From assembly GCF_000346465.2 (NCBI RefSeq), contig NC_034009.1, positions 15,602,950-15,666,949 of the forward strand: 64,000 nt of DNA, in the 5' to 3' direction. Both the position numbers and the translations under genes were made by a program. The notes under the pieces are model-generated. The model searched no databases and was not told the origin of the DNA. It worked only from the letters and a program-made list of their open reading frames with translations. The stretch comes from Prunus persica. Taxonomy: Eukaryota > Streptophyta > Magnoliopsida > Rosales > Rosaceae. Shown piece by piece: positions 13,001-24,937 of the stretch. Position 1 is the first letter of the stretch; every line of letters begins with the position of its first letter.

Positions 13001-16000
13001 AAAAAAAAAAAAAAAATCTTTTAACAGAACCACATAGGCTAACATACAGTCTGGAGTATATATATTCTTTTGTATTGTGCTATATCAAGGGAACTTATGT
13101 ATTTTATCTTCTCTGTTACCAGAATAAGATGACTTATGTGTAGGTTCTTTTCATATTTTGTTTCTTTGTTATTGGAAACTAAAGAGATATTACGATCATA
13201 CTTCAAAAAATCCCAGAAATTTAAATCATCATGGATTTCAGGTCTCTAATTAATGATTTTTCATTCTCTAGAAAAACATCCAATTTTCATTGTCCTTTAT
13301 GTCAAATGGTGCATGATACTTTTTCCAACAGGCATGGGATTATCTTAAAGACTAGAAACGAAAAATAAAGCTAAATATGCAAGCATACATATCCAAGCCG
13401 TAAAATTTTTGCTTCTTTGTCATTGTTCCAATGAGAACCTGAGAATTCAAAAGAGAAGAAAAGCAAATTAGATAAGGAAAAATGTTTGCAACACCATAAT
13501 GATCCTTTCTCAAGCTTCTTCTAATCTGAGGAACAACTGGAATACTAGAAACTCAGAGACACTTAAAAACGGTTAATTCATTACTAGTAAATCTATTGTG
13601 CATGCGATAACTCTAATTAAAACGTCAAGAACAGAAAAGAAGACATCATGCATAAATATAATAAATGGAACGCCTACCATATAAACAATGAGTCAAAACA
13701 GTGTCAAATACTAACACCTGAATTCAAGCTTCAAGCTCCTCTTCGTACATGCATACGCAAAACTTTGTGATGAAGGGCCCAAGAAGAAAAGTATATTCAT
13801 TTTATGAACAAGTGTTTTAAAACGCTGATCCAACCCAAGGGAAATGTCTTTCCATGGACTTCAGTTTGATCCTCTCTCAATCAGAATCTTCACATTTTGA
13901 AGAAGGTGGAAGTTCCAAATGGGATACCTTTTTTCTTTTCAATTTTAAAAGAGTTCTAATTTGAGTACTTTAAGTGCTTCACTGTGCACACCATGTCTTT
14001 TCGGTCACAGGGAACCTTCTTTTTAATTTGTTTTCACGTTTTAGGAAAGCCTTGGACTTGGATTGTAATTGTATAGGACACCTTGGTCTTCTTCCTTATT
14101 TTGTGAATAAAATTGACGTACTGTGGAAAAAAAAACAAAAAGAAAAGAACCTCAGTTACACTCGTTACTTTTTAATTGCCCAATATGTCTTTCTGGTTTT
14201 CATTTTTAGTTTTACTAATAAAATTCAAAACTAAGAATAAATTCTCATTAAAAAAACTAAAAAAATCTCCTTAGCCTCCCCATGTTCTTGTTACAGAGCC
14301 TAACAACCCTAATATCATCCCATAAACTCCATGATATTGTGTCATTTGGTTTTTTCCTTGGCATTACAAAGTTGTGTCTACAGAGAATATAACTGCAATA
14401 AATCAAAGTCAAACATTTTAAAGACAATGTAAATATCAAGTCCTCACCTACGTCCAATTTTCTTTTTTTCTTTTTTCTTTTGATAACTAAACATCTTTAT
14501 TTAGAAAGGTCAGGGGGTAAAGAAAGAAGAATATACAGTGAAGAAAAAGAAATCCACAAGAAATTCAAGAGGTTATATTCAACCACACAGAGTTATCTCA
14601 ACAACCTTTCCTTTGGTGCTGAATGCCATATCGTAATGAATACCCTACTTAAATGCAGCCGAATCATAATATAAATTATGAAAAATAATAGATTGACTAA
14701 AATTATTATTTTCTAATTCAAAACTCAAATAAGGAACAAATGTGGTGGCATATCTATCTACCAAACAAAACTTGATAAGAACCATACCAACCTCCGGGCA
14801 ACTCGAGATAGCCATCATTTAGACTTCTACGCACTCTTCTAGGAGATGGAAACTCGGAGCCTAAAAAGGACCAATTTTAAAAAAGATAAATCATGTGATA
14901 GAATAACAACAAAATAAGCATGATATAAAATCATCAAACAAAATAACAATAAAAAGAAATATGATATCACTTTACAAGAATAAAACATTACAAAGAAAAT
15001 GTCTTAGACTCAATGATTCAATCAACAATAAAAAGTCCTAAAAAAATGGAAGATTGTACAATTTACTCAACTAAATGTAACAGCTCAATTTCTGTCAAAA
15101 TAGACCTAACAAAGAAGGAAAAACCCCACAGAATATTAAGCAATGAAGAAAATTATACTTCCAAAGATGTGCAGCATAGCGAAGGTGGAAAAGGGACATT
15201 TACAAACGGAATAAAAGCATGCCAGAAGAACATTCAAATTAGTAGAATTAAAAGAAGATCCAAATCAGATCTTTTAAAAAAATACATAAACTAAAGATAA
15301 ACGAATTTTCTTCAGACATTATTCATTTCCCGCAATCAAGGTTCAACACCATGTTACACACAAACCAGGTTTTAATCTCTTGCAGGCTCTCATATGATAG
15401 CTTCTATGACTCTAGTATCTTAATCGCCAATTATTTTCAACTATTGCTGGTTGAATAAGATAACATAATTTCACTCAAAAGCATGCAGTGGATATATCTC
15501 TGAATGTTTGATGCCAAGGAATACCATAAAATTTGTACATACTTGAATCTTAATTATCCTGAATCTCGTTTAATTGTATTATTTTTTATGACACTCTATC
15601 CAAAATTACAATCCAATGGATCAGCTCTTAAAAATGCCAGGCCCAGTTTGAAAATTCTGTTTTACAAAGAAAAATGATATAAATAGATGAAAAGGATGCC
15701 CGTTGTTCTGCCAAAAAGACTGTTTCAATCTGACTAAAAAGTCTGATCCATGTTAAGGTTTGCAAAGAGGAAAAAGAGAACCAGAAAAATCTAACATATA
15801 TGAGTAAGAACTTCACCATATGCATCTGTCAAGAGCTCTTCTACTTGGTAGAGAAAGAAAGATATGTCAAAAAAGAAAAAAGACTAACAAAGTCCCAACC
15901 ATGAGCTGAATGTGCAAGTACGAGGGGAATTACAAGATAATATATTTTTGTATGAAATTTAATCAATTGCAAGATACCATATGACTCTTCCAATCTTCGT

Positions 16001-17289
16001 ATAAATGCCAATTGAAACAAAGCACCTGCGATTCAAAAAAAACAATCAGAAGATGCTCGCTTATTGAAAATAAAGTAATTTAAAATCATTCAAACGTAAT
16101 GTCAAACTAACAGCTTGTTAGAAACCACCAACCATTTAACATGGAAAAAAAGAGGATAGCTAAAAATAGTCATACATTCATACCCAAGAACAAAGAATTC
16201 TTTCTTTGCATGTATTATATGAGGGTAAAGCGTAAGCAGTAATCGTAGTGGGGTTTGTTTAGGATAATAGATAATAATCCTCTCTTAAGGTCTCCAGGTT
16301 GATCCAGGAGTCTCTAGAGGTTTTCAAAAGAGGCAAGGAAGACAGTTGATATTGGAAGGCCGGAAATTCCCCAGACTGCAGCCCCATGCCTACACCTTCT
16401 CTGTGCTCTGTGTGATCCGCAGTACTAGGGTAGGGTGCAGTGCCATTGCCCCACATGTCTCTCTGTTATTTCAAATTCCTGTTTAAAAGGAGGATATCAC
16501 AGGTTTCATTTTTTAAGTTCTTCCATTTCTTTCATCATTTTGATCCCTCCAGTCCAACCACAGGGGTTTCTAAAGGTAGCACATCTTGGGATACACATAT
16601 ATCTGCAAAGATTTTAGCTGTGAGCTTACAACGCTGTGCATAACTTCAATGTTTCTAATTTTTCCTTTACCATACTTACCAATCCGCATAGCCAGAAATC
16701 AATGCATCACATCTCAACAAACTTCAGAGCTAGATTAATTTGACAAATCTCGACCAAAGATGTACAATTTTTCACTCCAAAATACTGCACTGAAAGTGCT
16801 GTCTATAAATTTTTTTTTTTATTATTCCTACCAAGAGCCCTTATGATATGCCCTAAGAATCCAAGTCCAATGAACCTATTTGTGGCGTTGGTCATTCCTA
16901 AAGTTATGAATCTGCATTACATTAGTTTGATTCCGAACCTAATATCCAATACCCAGATCAAATCCAGATAGGAGCTTTCTGGTTGGTTTTCGAGAAACCA
17001 AAGGAAAATCAAGTTTTCGAGAAACCAAAGGAAAATCAAGGATAATAAGAACATTGGACCAAGATTCAAACTTCCTCTTCGACTCCTACAGTTTTCTGGT
17101 TAAATAGAAACGAGATATAATCGTAGAATCAACATATACACAAATCAATATAATGTAATGTATATACATGTACATGTATGTATATGATCAAGATAATAGA
17201 AATTTCTTTGATGATTTGGTTTTACCTATAATCATTCCGACTGTGACAAACGTTAGCAGTCCGAATACAATCTTCATCGCAGCAGCCAT
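7001..17289 (-). CDS. P4H1: Prolyl 4-hydroxylase, P4H1 type (2-oxoglutarate/Fe(II) dioxygenase)
   Basis: Twelve minus-strand exons, all with GT-AG splice sites and consistent phases: 17226-17289, 15978-16025, 14792-14860, 13389-13438, 12478-12543, 10460-10534, 9729-9803, 9515-9585, 9370-9421, 9165-9254, 7860-7952 and 7001-7108. They total 861 bp (286 aa), close to Arabidopsis P4H1. The N-terminus MAAAMKIVFGLLTFVTVG is a type II membrane anchor placing the enzyme in the ER/Golgi lumen. The double-stranded beta-helix carries the Fe(II) ligands H183-x-D185 (in YKPHHDYF) and H263 (in SVHGG), plus the 2-oxoglutarate-binding K273. The enzyme hydroxylates proline in peptidyl substrates such as cell-wall extensins and arabinogalactan proteins. 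Neither strand neighbour suggests a functional link. Introns 1-11 span most of the 10 kb and hold several mobile elements, yet the reading frame is intact. Confidence 0.95.
8080..8264. mobile_element. 185-bp MITE in a P4H1 intron
   Basis: Flanked by the 8-bp direct repeat AAAGATTG (8072-8079 and 8265-8272). The ends are short inverted repeats (GGTTA at the left, TAACCC at the right). A second, longer inverted pair lies inside: GATTTTTATGTACCTGA on the left and its near reverse complement about 90 bases later. It has no coding capacity. The 8-bp duplication suggests a hAT-type non-autonomous element. Confidence 0.7.
10040..10320 (+). pseudogene. LINE zf-RVT fragment in a P4H1 intron
   Basis: On the plus strand, opposite to P4H1, the sequence at about 10070-10250 reads LIWKAKVSPKVLVLASVIA, then HGKVSTCYMVQRRR, then a 'CLTPHCSEMCK' segment. 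This is the zinc-binding tail of plant LINE reverse transcriptase (the usual pattern is IWK-x-K-x-P-K-V...V-x-T-x-D-x-L-Q-R-R...C-x-x-C). It is only about 90 residues long, frame-broken at its ends and lacks the RT palm, so it is a dead fragment. It does not disturb the flanking P4H1 exons. Confidence 0.65.
11173..11928. mobile_element. 756-bp non-autonomous hAT-like element in a P4H1 intron
   Basis: The element begins CAAGGATGAAAATATTGGC and ends with the near-exact reverse complement (GCCAATATTTTCATCCTTG). Flanking 8-mers CACTCTGT (11165-11172) and CACTCAGC (11929-11936) agree at six of eight positions, consistent with an aged 8-bp target duplication. The subterminal regions are rich in CGATAT/ATATCGG-type words in both orientations (about 11200-11320 and 11850-11905). 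No transposase frame is present. It lies in the intron between P4H1 exons 5 and 6. Confidence 0.75.
12961..13015 (+). mobile_element. 55-bp poly-A retroposon with 18-bp target duplication
   Basis: The 18-mer ATCTTTTAACAGAACCAC occurs at 12943-12960 and again, perfectly, at 13016-13033. Between them are 55 bases ending in a run of about 18 A residues, preceded by an AATAAAA-like sequence. This is the signature of target-primed reverse transcription of the extreme 3' end of a LINE or similar transcript. Confidence 0.8.
16987..17040. repeat. Perfect 27-bp tandem duplication
   Basis: A 27-base unit beginning TTTTCGAGAAACCAAAGG is present twice in direct succession (16987-17013 and 17014-17040), in the first intron of P4H1 close to its first exon. 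It looks like a recent replication-slippage event. Confidence 0.85.
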
Positions 17290-17640
17290 GGCGTCAGTTA
17301 GAGAGAGAGAGAGAGAGCGAGAGGGAGCGTGCGTCTGTGTGGCAGCAAAAAGGGGGAAATCTAGGAACGAATTACTCTCTGAAGACCATTGCTTGCTTCG
17401 GTTGAACGCCTTGTACTCTACACTACGCCGGGATTATCCAGCATTTGTCAAATGAGTTTTGATGTTTTAGTCAAAGTTTTTTCTATTGGTCAAGTTTTTC
17501 TTTTTTCTTTCAAGAGTCAACCAAAATAATTTTGGGCAAAAAAAAAAAATACCCTTTTTTTTTTCAAATTGACCAAAAAAAGTACTACATCCCCCACCTC
17601 CCCTAAACTTCAATTCGGGGTGAAGTTTGCTCGGGATGCT
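17290..17640. promoter_or_regulatory. P4H1 5' leader with GA repeat and upstream region
   Basis: Immediately upstream of the P4H1 start (minus strand) lies a GA/CT tract at about 17301-17325. CT-rich tracts just 5' of plant start codons commonly lie in the 5' UTR or core promoter. No clear TATA box was identified. T-rich and A-rich runs follow at 17460-17580. Confidence 0.4.
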
Positions 17641-17945
17641 AGCTTTTCTTCTATACTGATTGAGTTTGATTCACAAGCATTGGTAAAATGACTTAAAGAA
17701 TAGTGGGGAAGAGTCTTGGGCATTAGATGGGCATCTCATTGATCATATTAAGAAGAGTCTGCAACAATTTGATAGTGTTACTATTTCTTTCAGTCCAAAG
17801 GAGTGCAATCAAGTAGCTCATCTTCTAGTAAGGCATGCACTTAATTGTAATTCTATTGCAACTTAGATTGAAGAGGTTCCCCTCTGGCTAGGCCAATTGT
17901 ACAGGATGATACTATTGTTTCCTCTTCATTGTTATCAATGAATTC
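17640..17945 (+). pseudogene. RNase H-like (RVT_3) remnant of a LINE
   Basis: The plus strand reads, across stop codons, an SFSPKECNQVAHLLVRHAL segment. This corresponds to the end of the plant reverse transcriptase-like RNase H domain (usual pattern R-E-x-N-x-x-A-H-x-L-A-R-x-A), followed by a W-LGQL-type tail and then A-rich sequence at 17950-17990. Several in-frame stops make it a pseudogene. The A-rich end fits the 3' end of a retroposed copy. Confidence 0.55.
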
Positions 17946-18214
17946 CTCTTTTACAAAAAAAATAATAATAATTTTTTAAAAAAAAATATTACTACACTGT
18001 AATTACATTTCCATCTAAAACTTTCTATTACATGGTTGGGGGCATTGGATGAGGGAGTACGAACATATGATATAATTTGAACATGTATTATAATATAAGT
18101 GAATCTTTATTTATATTATTCTAAAATGAGAAATATTAATCATGCCGTCCACCAATATTATAACACATACACAAATTATACCACGTGACTTACCTCAATA
18201 TCATACTATAATTT

Positions 18215-18624
18215 CTTAGACACAAGGACAACTTCACCCATTTGCTCTTTACAATAGCCTAGGCCCATCTGTAGCTGCTGGAACAAAAAAGGCCCTGTAG
18301 GATTTTCTACAACCATTCAGGAGACGCCACGTGGATATTGGAATAGAAGTCAAATAATTGTGTCAACTAAATTCCCATTTAATTGGCCAATTATCAAGAT
18401 TTAATATAGGGGTATCTTCATAAATCAAGGATTTTATTTCCATTAAATCTTGTTGATTTACCCAATCTCCTTATTTACGGAAAAGAGTAATTCCCTTAAA
18501 AAATAATTATTCTCCCATAAATCATACCAAAGATGACAGAAGATCAAAAAACTATATAAAGATAACATCATATCGCATGGAGGTAACTTCTTCCAAACCC
18601 TAAACAAAAAACCCTAGGTTACAC

Positions 18625-18694
<70 letters not shown>

Positions 18695-18907
18695 CTCATG
18701 CCGCCCACTCTCTTTCTGAAGAGAAAACACTCATTTCCTTTCAGAAATATTTGTATCTCCTTGAGACCATATTCTAACTTAGGCATCGGAGGGCTCTTGG
18801 CTAACACCACATCAGCCTTAATTGATTTGCAGTGTGCTTGGAGGAATTCATTCAAGAGAAGCAAGGATCTTCTCCAAATATTCCCGCAGAGAACATTTGC
18901 ACAAACA
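18215..18907 (+). mobile_element. Truncated LTR of Gypsy element 1
   Basis: This stretch is a clear copy of the right-hand part of the repeat at about 50675-51206. They share the 'acccatttgctctttaca' block, the 'gacgccacgtggatat' block, a TATA-like 'tatataaa' near 18553, and the ending 'atttgc-caaaca'. Right after the shared end comes AGGTGCTTTCATTGAGAG (18911-18928), the leader found downstream of many plant Gypsy LTRs. The left part present in the other copy is missing here, so this LTR is 5'-truncated or the boundary has been lost. Confidence 0.6.
18625..18690. repeat. (CT)33 microsatellite
   Basis: An uninterrupted CT dinucleotide run of about 66 bases inside the truncated LTR. The sister copy at 51 kb lacks it, so it expanded after the two copies separated. 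Confidence 0.95.
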
Positions 18908-20040
18908 AAGAGGTGCTTTCATTGAGAGATTTGAGTTATACTCAAAGCAAGTCTCTCGAATCTAAATCAAGGGAAATCTGTTTCCTTTCTATCAACCAGT
19001 TTCATCTGAAACCTTCAAATCTCCATGGTAGGAGGTGTTGTCACGAGGAGCAAGGCTGCCGTGACCAACAACTCCACCACGAGTTTGAGTCATCCACATG
19101 GTGCGAAGTCAAGCCATCCGCATGGTACGGATTCGAGCCACCATCCTCACGGCCCCATTGCCAAAACCACCAATCCACTATAGCCATTCCAGGATGAGTC
19201 AAAGAAGCTTGCCTTTGCACTTGTTAAAGCTAGCACCACAAAAATGGAAGTTCAGCAAAGTGGACTTGGTGCAAGCACTAGAAGTAGTAGCCAAAATAGG
19301 CAAACATGCTCCCCAACGTGGACAAACAGACAAGCTTTCTCAACTGCTAAAGTAAATACACTACAGAAGTTCGATGACAGAGTGCAGCTCTAGTTAATCA
19401 ATCGTAAATCCTAACTTCGATTTGCGCTTGTTAAGGTTAGCACGACAAAACTAGAAGTTAGCAATGTAGACATGGTGCAAGCACCTCTTGAAGGTGACAA
19501 ACAGGGTTCCTCCAATTCTTGTATTAGCCAAGATTCTTAGTGCATACATATAATGAGTAGGGTATTTTATTTTAACCAGATTCTTTTAGTTTCTTGCCTG
19601 TAAAACCAATTTTTTAATTCATTACACTGTAAATCCCTTTATGTATATAGTTGATTCAATTGTCTTCTTCTTTATGCAAGATTGAGTTGTACTATTGTAT
19701 TCTTTTCAATGGAATGAATTTGATTTGTTTCTTGAAATAATTTTAAATGTGGGAGTAACAACCATGACATTAATTTTTCCAAGAGATGGCAGCCAGCCCT
19801 ACAAGCATCCACTCAAGGTTGGGCCTGTGAGGAGATCAGCACCAAAGCCTCTTCGCTGAGAACGTGAAGGAAAACACTCACTGGATTGTACCAAATGGGC
19901 ATATTCTAGTTCACGCGCCATGGGACTCCCTTCACAAGCTCATTCCACTAACATGCCGCACTGGCAAGACAGCCATCAAGAATAACCCCTTCGACAGAAG
20001 TGGAGGTTAACTAGCGATGCCGGTGTCGGGGACATCCTCA
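18908..20040 (+). other. Leader region of Gypsy element 1
   Basis: Non-coding sequence between the LTR end and the gag remnant. It contains an internal diverged duplication: about 19205-19285 and 19420-19490 both read 'cacttgttaa-g-tagcac-acaaaa' and then a 'ggtgcaagcac' block. No complete ORF was recognised. Frames of up to about 120 codons occur but show no domain. Confidence 0.4.
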
Positions 20041-23000
20041 ACCCAAACCGCAACCTTTGCCAGTAGAGGATATTGAGAAGCTGGTGAACGAGTGACTCCG
20101 GAACCTAAAAGTTGAAGGAGACCTAGAAGACGCACTGTGTCGAGAAGTAGACCAGGTGAACACCTCATCGTTCACTAACAAGATTGAGACGGCAACTCCA
20201 CTAAGGCAGTTTACAACACCTTCCCTTACACCGTTCAAAGGGGATTCTGATCTCGAAATCCATCTAAAGCATTTTAGGAGTATCATGATACTCTGCAAAG
20301 GCAATGATGCATCAATGTGCAAGGTGTTAGCCATGACCCTGCAAGGAGCAGCTTAGGATTTGCTCCACACTCTAGCGCTAAAGTCGATCCACAACTTCGG
20401 GAGTTAGCTCCCATATTCACAAAGGAATACACTTCATATCGAGTGATCAAGAAGCATTCTGATCACCTTTTCAACATAAACAAGGAACATAATGAATCTC
20501 ACCTAGACTTCATCAAAAGATTCAAGGCAAAGAAATCCAATATAATAGGATGCGACAACTGAATCGCATCTTCAGCTTTTAAGAAGGGCTTACCTACCAA
20601 ACACAAGTTGTATCGCGAGCTAACCATGGCTCCAAGTCAGACTCTGACTAATGTCTTCGCAATGGCAGAGCGCTATGCTCTTTGGGACGATGATTGGAGC
20701 ACTGCGAAAGAACCATGCAAGCAAGTTGACCAGCCACAAAAGGAAGCAAGACTGAAGAATGTCGAATCATACAATGGAAGAAAGTGCAAATCGCGCCCTA
20801 CCGAAGGCGATTTCTCAGCTGGTAAGACTTACATAGAATTTACAATTTCGATCAATCAAATTCTACATGAGGTGAAGGACAAGCCATGGCAGAGGAGGCC
20901 ACTGCCACTGAAATCTAATCATGCCACAAGAGACACCTCTAAGTACTATGCCTTGCACATAACACATGGATACTACATTGGTGACTACAAAGCCTGGAAA
21001 AAGCATCTTGAGGAGTTAATCAAAAAGGGTCATTGTTGTCATGCCCCGATCCGAAAATAGGGATTATCTCTGAATTAAAGCATGAATCATACCATAGTTA
21101 AAGAAACAAGCTCCTATAACTATGATATGATAGAAGTACAGCCAATAATATTACAAACTTATTTAATAAATACAAAGTCAGAGTCGCGGTAGTTCAAAGT
21201 TAGTTACACACTCTAGAGTAATATTCCAACAATTTATTCCTTAATAATTTTATAAACAGTAACTAACAACACTGGTCTAGTCCTCTGGTGAAACTTTCAC
21301 TTCCTCAGGATTTGCATTGAGACTTGCATCATCTATTAGGGTGTGAGCATTTTAATGTCCAGTAGAGTACTGTTACATCTCTCCCCCCCTCCTCTTAAAG
21401 CCATCTATCACTGCTAATCAAAGTGACATGCATTAAACAATTACCATATGCGCTATGCATATGCGATGATATCATGAACTCACTCCCTTCTAAACCCACT
21501 AATTCATACTTTAAGGCATCAAGCTTGCATGTCCCATACCATGCATTTTATCACTGTGGCTCCAAATACCCTAAACTATAAATTAGCGCACATCCATCCT
21601 TTACCCCATGTTTATTTTCTTTACGAATTTCTCAACTTTCACTTGTCATTAGAGTCCCTGCTCCCACCACCTCAATATATTCAAGCCCTACTCCCGTCAC
21701 CTGAATATATTCCACATTTTTTACTCAGATATATCTAAAGCCTTCTCTCACCCTTTAGTTATACCTTAAACTACACACAAACCCAACACAACTGTATTTA
21801 TGATCCATATATAATGCAAACGATCATTAAACTTTGCGGAATGATAATAATTCAAATAAATAAAAAGAAAAATATTTCAAATTTAATCACATGGATAGTA
21901 ATATTCATCCAACATCACATAATACTTAATAAACATTCATAAAACAAAACAATAGTATTTACCTAACAATATCCATCAAGCAAAATAACAAGATATTCAT
22001 ATTTAGTACTATATATAAACACTAAGATTAAAAGTGATATAGTCTAATCATTGAGGAAAAAGAGAGACCCTACCTCGTGTCCAAGAAGCTGAAATGACAA
22101 AATTACCCTCCGGAGGTTGTCGGGTTCTCTCCCGTTCCTAGGTTTGAAAAAATAAATAACATAGATGATGTTAGAAATTTTTATTTCATAAAAACACCTT
22201 TTCTCTTAACATAGAGAGTGCACTCCACTCTCCAAGCTAAAACCCTTGAAACGACCCGAAACCTATACCATTAGACTCGGATTGAGATATTGAGTAGGAT
22301 GGACTAAAAATAGGGCATCGAAGGCTACTGAAATAGTGGCCACACGCTGGAGCCGCAAGTGGGCTTGTTTTTTAGTTACTGTTCATCGTCTTAAAAAAAA
22401 TCTTCCAACTTTCTCTATTTTTTAAATTAAATCCTAGATTTTGTGAGACATTTTGACCAACCAAACGTTAACGAAAGTAGGCGAACTTGTCGTGGATTTG
22501 AAGCTTAATATCTCTAGTTTTAACCCAACAAACCACACTGAAAACGGAGCTAAAACGAAGGAGAAAACCAGCTCCAAAATTGGGCTCGTGGATGGTTTTC
22601 TGCAGGAAACAGATTTTTTTCCAAACTTTGCACATGTGTTTGACATAACCAAACTCAACCAAATTCCACGAAACCAATTTTTTTTTTGTTCCTTTCCATG
22701 TCTAGTTTAAAATTCAACAATTGACTTCCTCAAACGCTCAAAGTATTGGGAGAAAAAGAGAGCCAAAGTAAGGCTCGCGGGTTGAAAATTTCTAAAACAT
22801 GACATTTTCCAGATTTTGTTCAAAGTTGTTTTCAACTATTCTAACACCACCAGGTTGTTCCTAAGGCTTCTAAAACTCTTCTAGACTTCATGTCTATCGT
22901 AGAACTCATCACAAACACAAAATGGAACAAAAATCAACAACACCCACACTTGAAAAACATTGTTCTATCCACCTAACCTGAAAATAGAAGTTCAACCTCT

Positions 23001-23620
23001 TCCAATTCAATTTTCCTAACACTCATATGACTCAAATTATTCTTTAAGAGACTAAAATCACACAACCACAAAGTAAAACCAAATTTTTTGAAATTGACTC
23101 ACCTTAGAGATTTTTTTCTTCTCTTCCTCACCCCAAATTCTATCTATTTCATTCTATCTTATCTTAGTTTACGCAAGTAATACTCTTAGCCTAGACTAGG
23201 TGATTCATCTCCAATAGGTTTACAACTCATCCCAATTTTAGATGAAAATTAGATTTTTGAAGAGATTGTATGAGGGAATAGGGAAAGAATGAAGGGAAGA
23301 ACAAAGGTTTGGCTGGCTTACACGTTGCCTTTTTTTTTAAATTTTTTTTTTATTTTTTTAAAAACTCATAATTAAAGTTAAATAAATATATTTTATTATT
23401 ATCTTTTTTTTTCCTTAGATACCAATTGCATTGAGTTTGAGGCCAAAAAAGCCATTCAGCATATCAAAGATCGAGATGCTACTGAGAAACCCCCACAAAA
23501 GGTCATAAGGATCAACGTCATCCTAGACCACTTCGAGAAGTCCGGGCTGACCAACAAGGAGAAGAAGAGGAAGATTAAGCAAGTGACAACAATTTTCCAA
23601 GTCCTAACCAACTGCTAGCA
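20041..23620 (+). pseudogene. Gypsy gag polyprotein remnant, interrupted
   Basis: Plus-strand gag of a Ty3/Gypsy element in two pieces, about 20041-21035 and 23429-23620. The first piece shows the retrotrans_gag core (FKGDSDLEIHLKHFRSIM, later a KEHNESHLDFIKRF segment) and the nucleocapsid-side segment with DTSKYYALHITHGY, the usual 'C-x-x-H-x-x-x-G-H' zinc-knuckle-like position. The second piece continues directly with an IEFEAKKAIQHIKDRD-like stretch and the RINVIL and LTNKEKKRKIKQ segments found between gag and protease in this lineage. Internal stops (for example at 20354 and 20560) and the 2.39-kb insertion at 21036 show it is dead. No reverse transcriptase or integrase follows. Confidence 0.75.
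21036..23428. mobile_element. 2.39-kb non-coding insertion in gag, flanked by CATTG
   Basis: The gag reading frame is cut after CATTG (21031-21035) and resumes with CATTG (23429-23433); removing the intervening 2393 bases restores continuity. A 5-bp target duplication suggests an LTR-retrotransposon-type integration, possibly a solo LTR or a TRIM. The left end reads TTGTCATGCCCCGATCC and the right end ATACCAATTG, so canonical TG...CA ends are not obvious. The body has no recognised coding domain. Short frames at 22434-22710 overlap on both strands and are not convincing. Confidence 0.6.
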
Positions 23621-23639
23621 AACGAAGACAATCCTATGA

Positions 23640-24722
23640 ATATTGGACTACGGATTTTAGTTTTGATTATGAAGTATGGGTATAGAATATTGGTTTGTGG
23701 ATTACACCATGATATGTACGTCCCTTGGTTCAATATAGATGTTACCCACATGTGCAATGTAGAATTCTAGTGTGTTTGATGAGACATTGGCACCCTTGAT
23801 GGGGTGTGCCGTAGGCCCTTAACGAGGCAATCTGCGCGCGTAAGACTTGATTTGGCCGCATGTGAGATGCATAATTCCGATATGTGTGCTGTGGAGCAAC
23901 AGTCCCCCAGTTGGACTGCTCGTCCCTAGTCACACGATAATACGTTGCTACCTTGTGGTATAGTCAAAACAGTCCCCGTATTGGATTGTTTTTACTGGAA
24001 CTTATTGATGGTATAATGAGTACTTTTATATATATATGGAGTTTTCTTTGCATATTGTGTTTTTACAAGCATGTGCCCCAAAAAGGATATGGTTACATGA
24101 AAAAGGTTCAGTTTGATTATTATATTCTATGCTATATCGGGTTTATAGGATTACAATGATTTCAAATTCAAGTATACTATAACAAAGGATTTGCTTTCAT
24201 AAAACGATGGGGTTAGTACGTTCGATTAATACTATGCTCAAACTTTATTTTTGTGCATTCACAATTTATGTTCTACGCCCCCCAGGGTGTAGCTTGACAT
24301 GACTCGTGAATCCAAGCTAAGCTACCTTTCAAGTGCATCCGACATCATTGTAGGGTATTCTATTATTTCTTTCTTTTAGAAACTACTTTGGTTGTGTAAA
24401 CTAAAAAATTTCTTAGGTTTCTCTGATATTGCCCATGTAGCATGAATTTGAGGCTGGATGCGTATTTTGTGAACTGTGTCCTTTAGCATTGTGTGTGTTG
24501 CCAGTTGGCTTATTATTTGTGTCGTTTGACAAGTGAAAATTTTGGGAAATGATCGTTTTACAGGGGAGACTCTGCCGAAATTTCGATAGAAGTCTTGGCC
24601 AATTTTCTTTTTAATGGGGAAGAAAAGGCTATTTTAGTAAGTGGGCCTATCATCGATTAGACGTTGGTACGGAACAAGGTCCGTCATGGATTCCAAGGGG
24701 GAATTCAGGGCTCGTCATGTCA
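23640..24722 (+). mobile_element. LTR of Gypsy element 2
   Basis: Sequence ending at ...TGTCA (24722), followed three bases later by a primer-binding-site-like TGGTATCGG (24726-24734) and, 80 bases further, by a gag start. The primer site matches the usual plant TGGTATCAGAGC complementary to initiator tRNA-Met with a small change. The left boundary of the LTR is uncertain. It directly follows the end of element 1's gag remnant, suggesting that element 2 inserted into element 1. Confidence 0.5.
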
Positions 24723-24725
24723 ACT

Positions 24726-24734
24726 TGGTATCGG
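24726..24734 (+). promoter_or_regulatory. Primer-binding site, tRNA-Met type
   Basis: TGGTATCGG directly after the inferred LTR end, the standard position for minus-strand priming in plant Gypsy and Copia elements. Confidence 0.55.
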
Positions 24735-24807
24735 AGTAATAGGTTCAATTTCCTTTGGACTTCGCACTTCATGTGCATTAACTTTATGTTTTATTCTTAT
24801 TAGTATC

Positions 24808-24937
24808 ATGCCTCCTAGACAAAGTAGACCGAGAACTCACTACCAAGGGGTTGGGGAGCGTAATCCACCACCTTCACTCATCGATGAAGGTGCGAGTGAG
24901 AATGATCTTGACCTATGACATATGCTTGCGAACTTAC
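24808..24937 (+). pseudogene. Start of Gypsy element 2 gag, cut by the 22-kb element
   Basis: The plus-strand frame starts MPPRQSRPRTHYQG, a typical proline- and arginine-rich gag N-terminus, and stops at 24918. The sequence continues beyond the 22-kb insertion at about 47082-47180, where a segment reads LRNHETSEIEKAKDLGAHD. This matches the gag region before the core domain (usual 'F-x-x-x-x-P-x-x-F' and 'A-x-x-W' stretch) only loosely. The gag is therefore split by the insertion and also damaged by stop codons. Confidence 0.55.

Noticed and set aside
18832..19355. Overlapping plus-strand frames of up to 121 codons
   Set aside because: They lie across the LTR end and leader of Gypsy element 1, with no domain.
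22434..22710. Three overlapping frames on both strands inside the 2.39-kb insertion
   Set aside because: Mutually overlapping, short and without recognisable domains.
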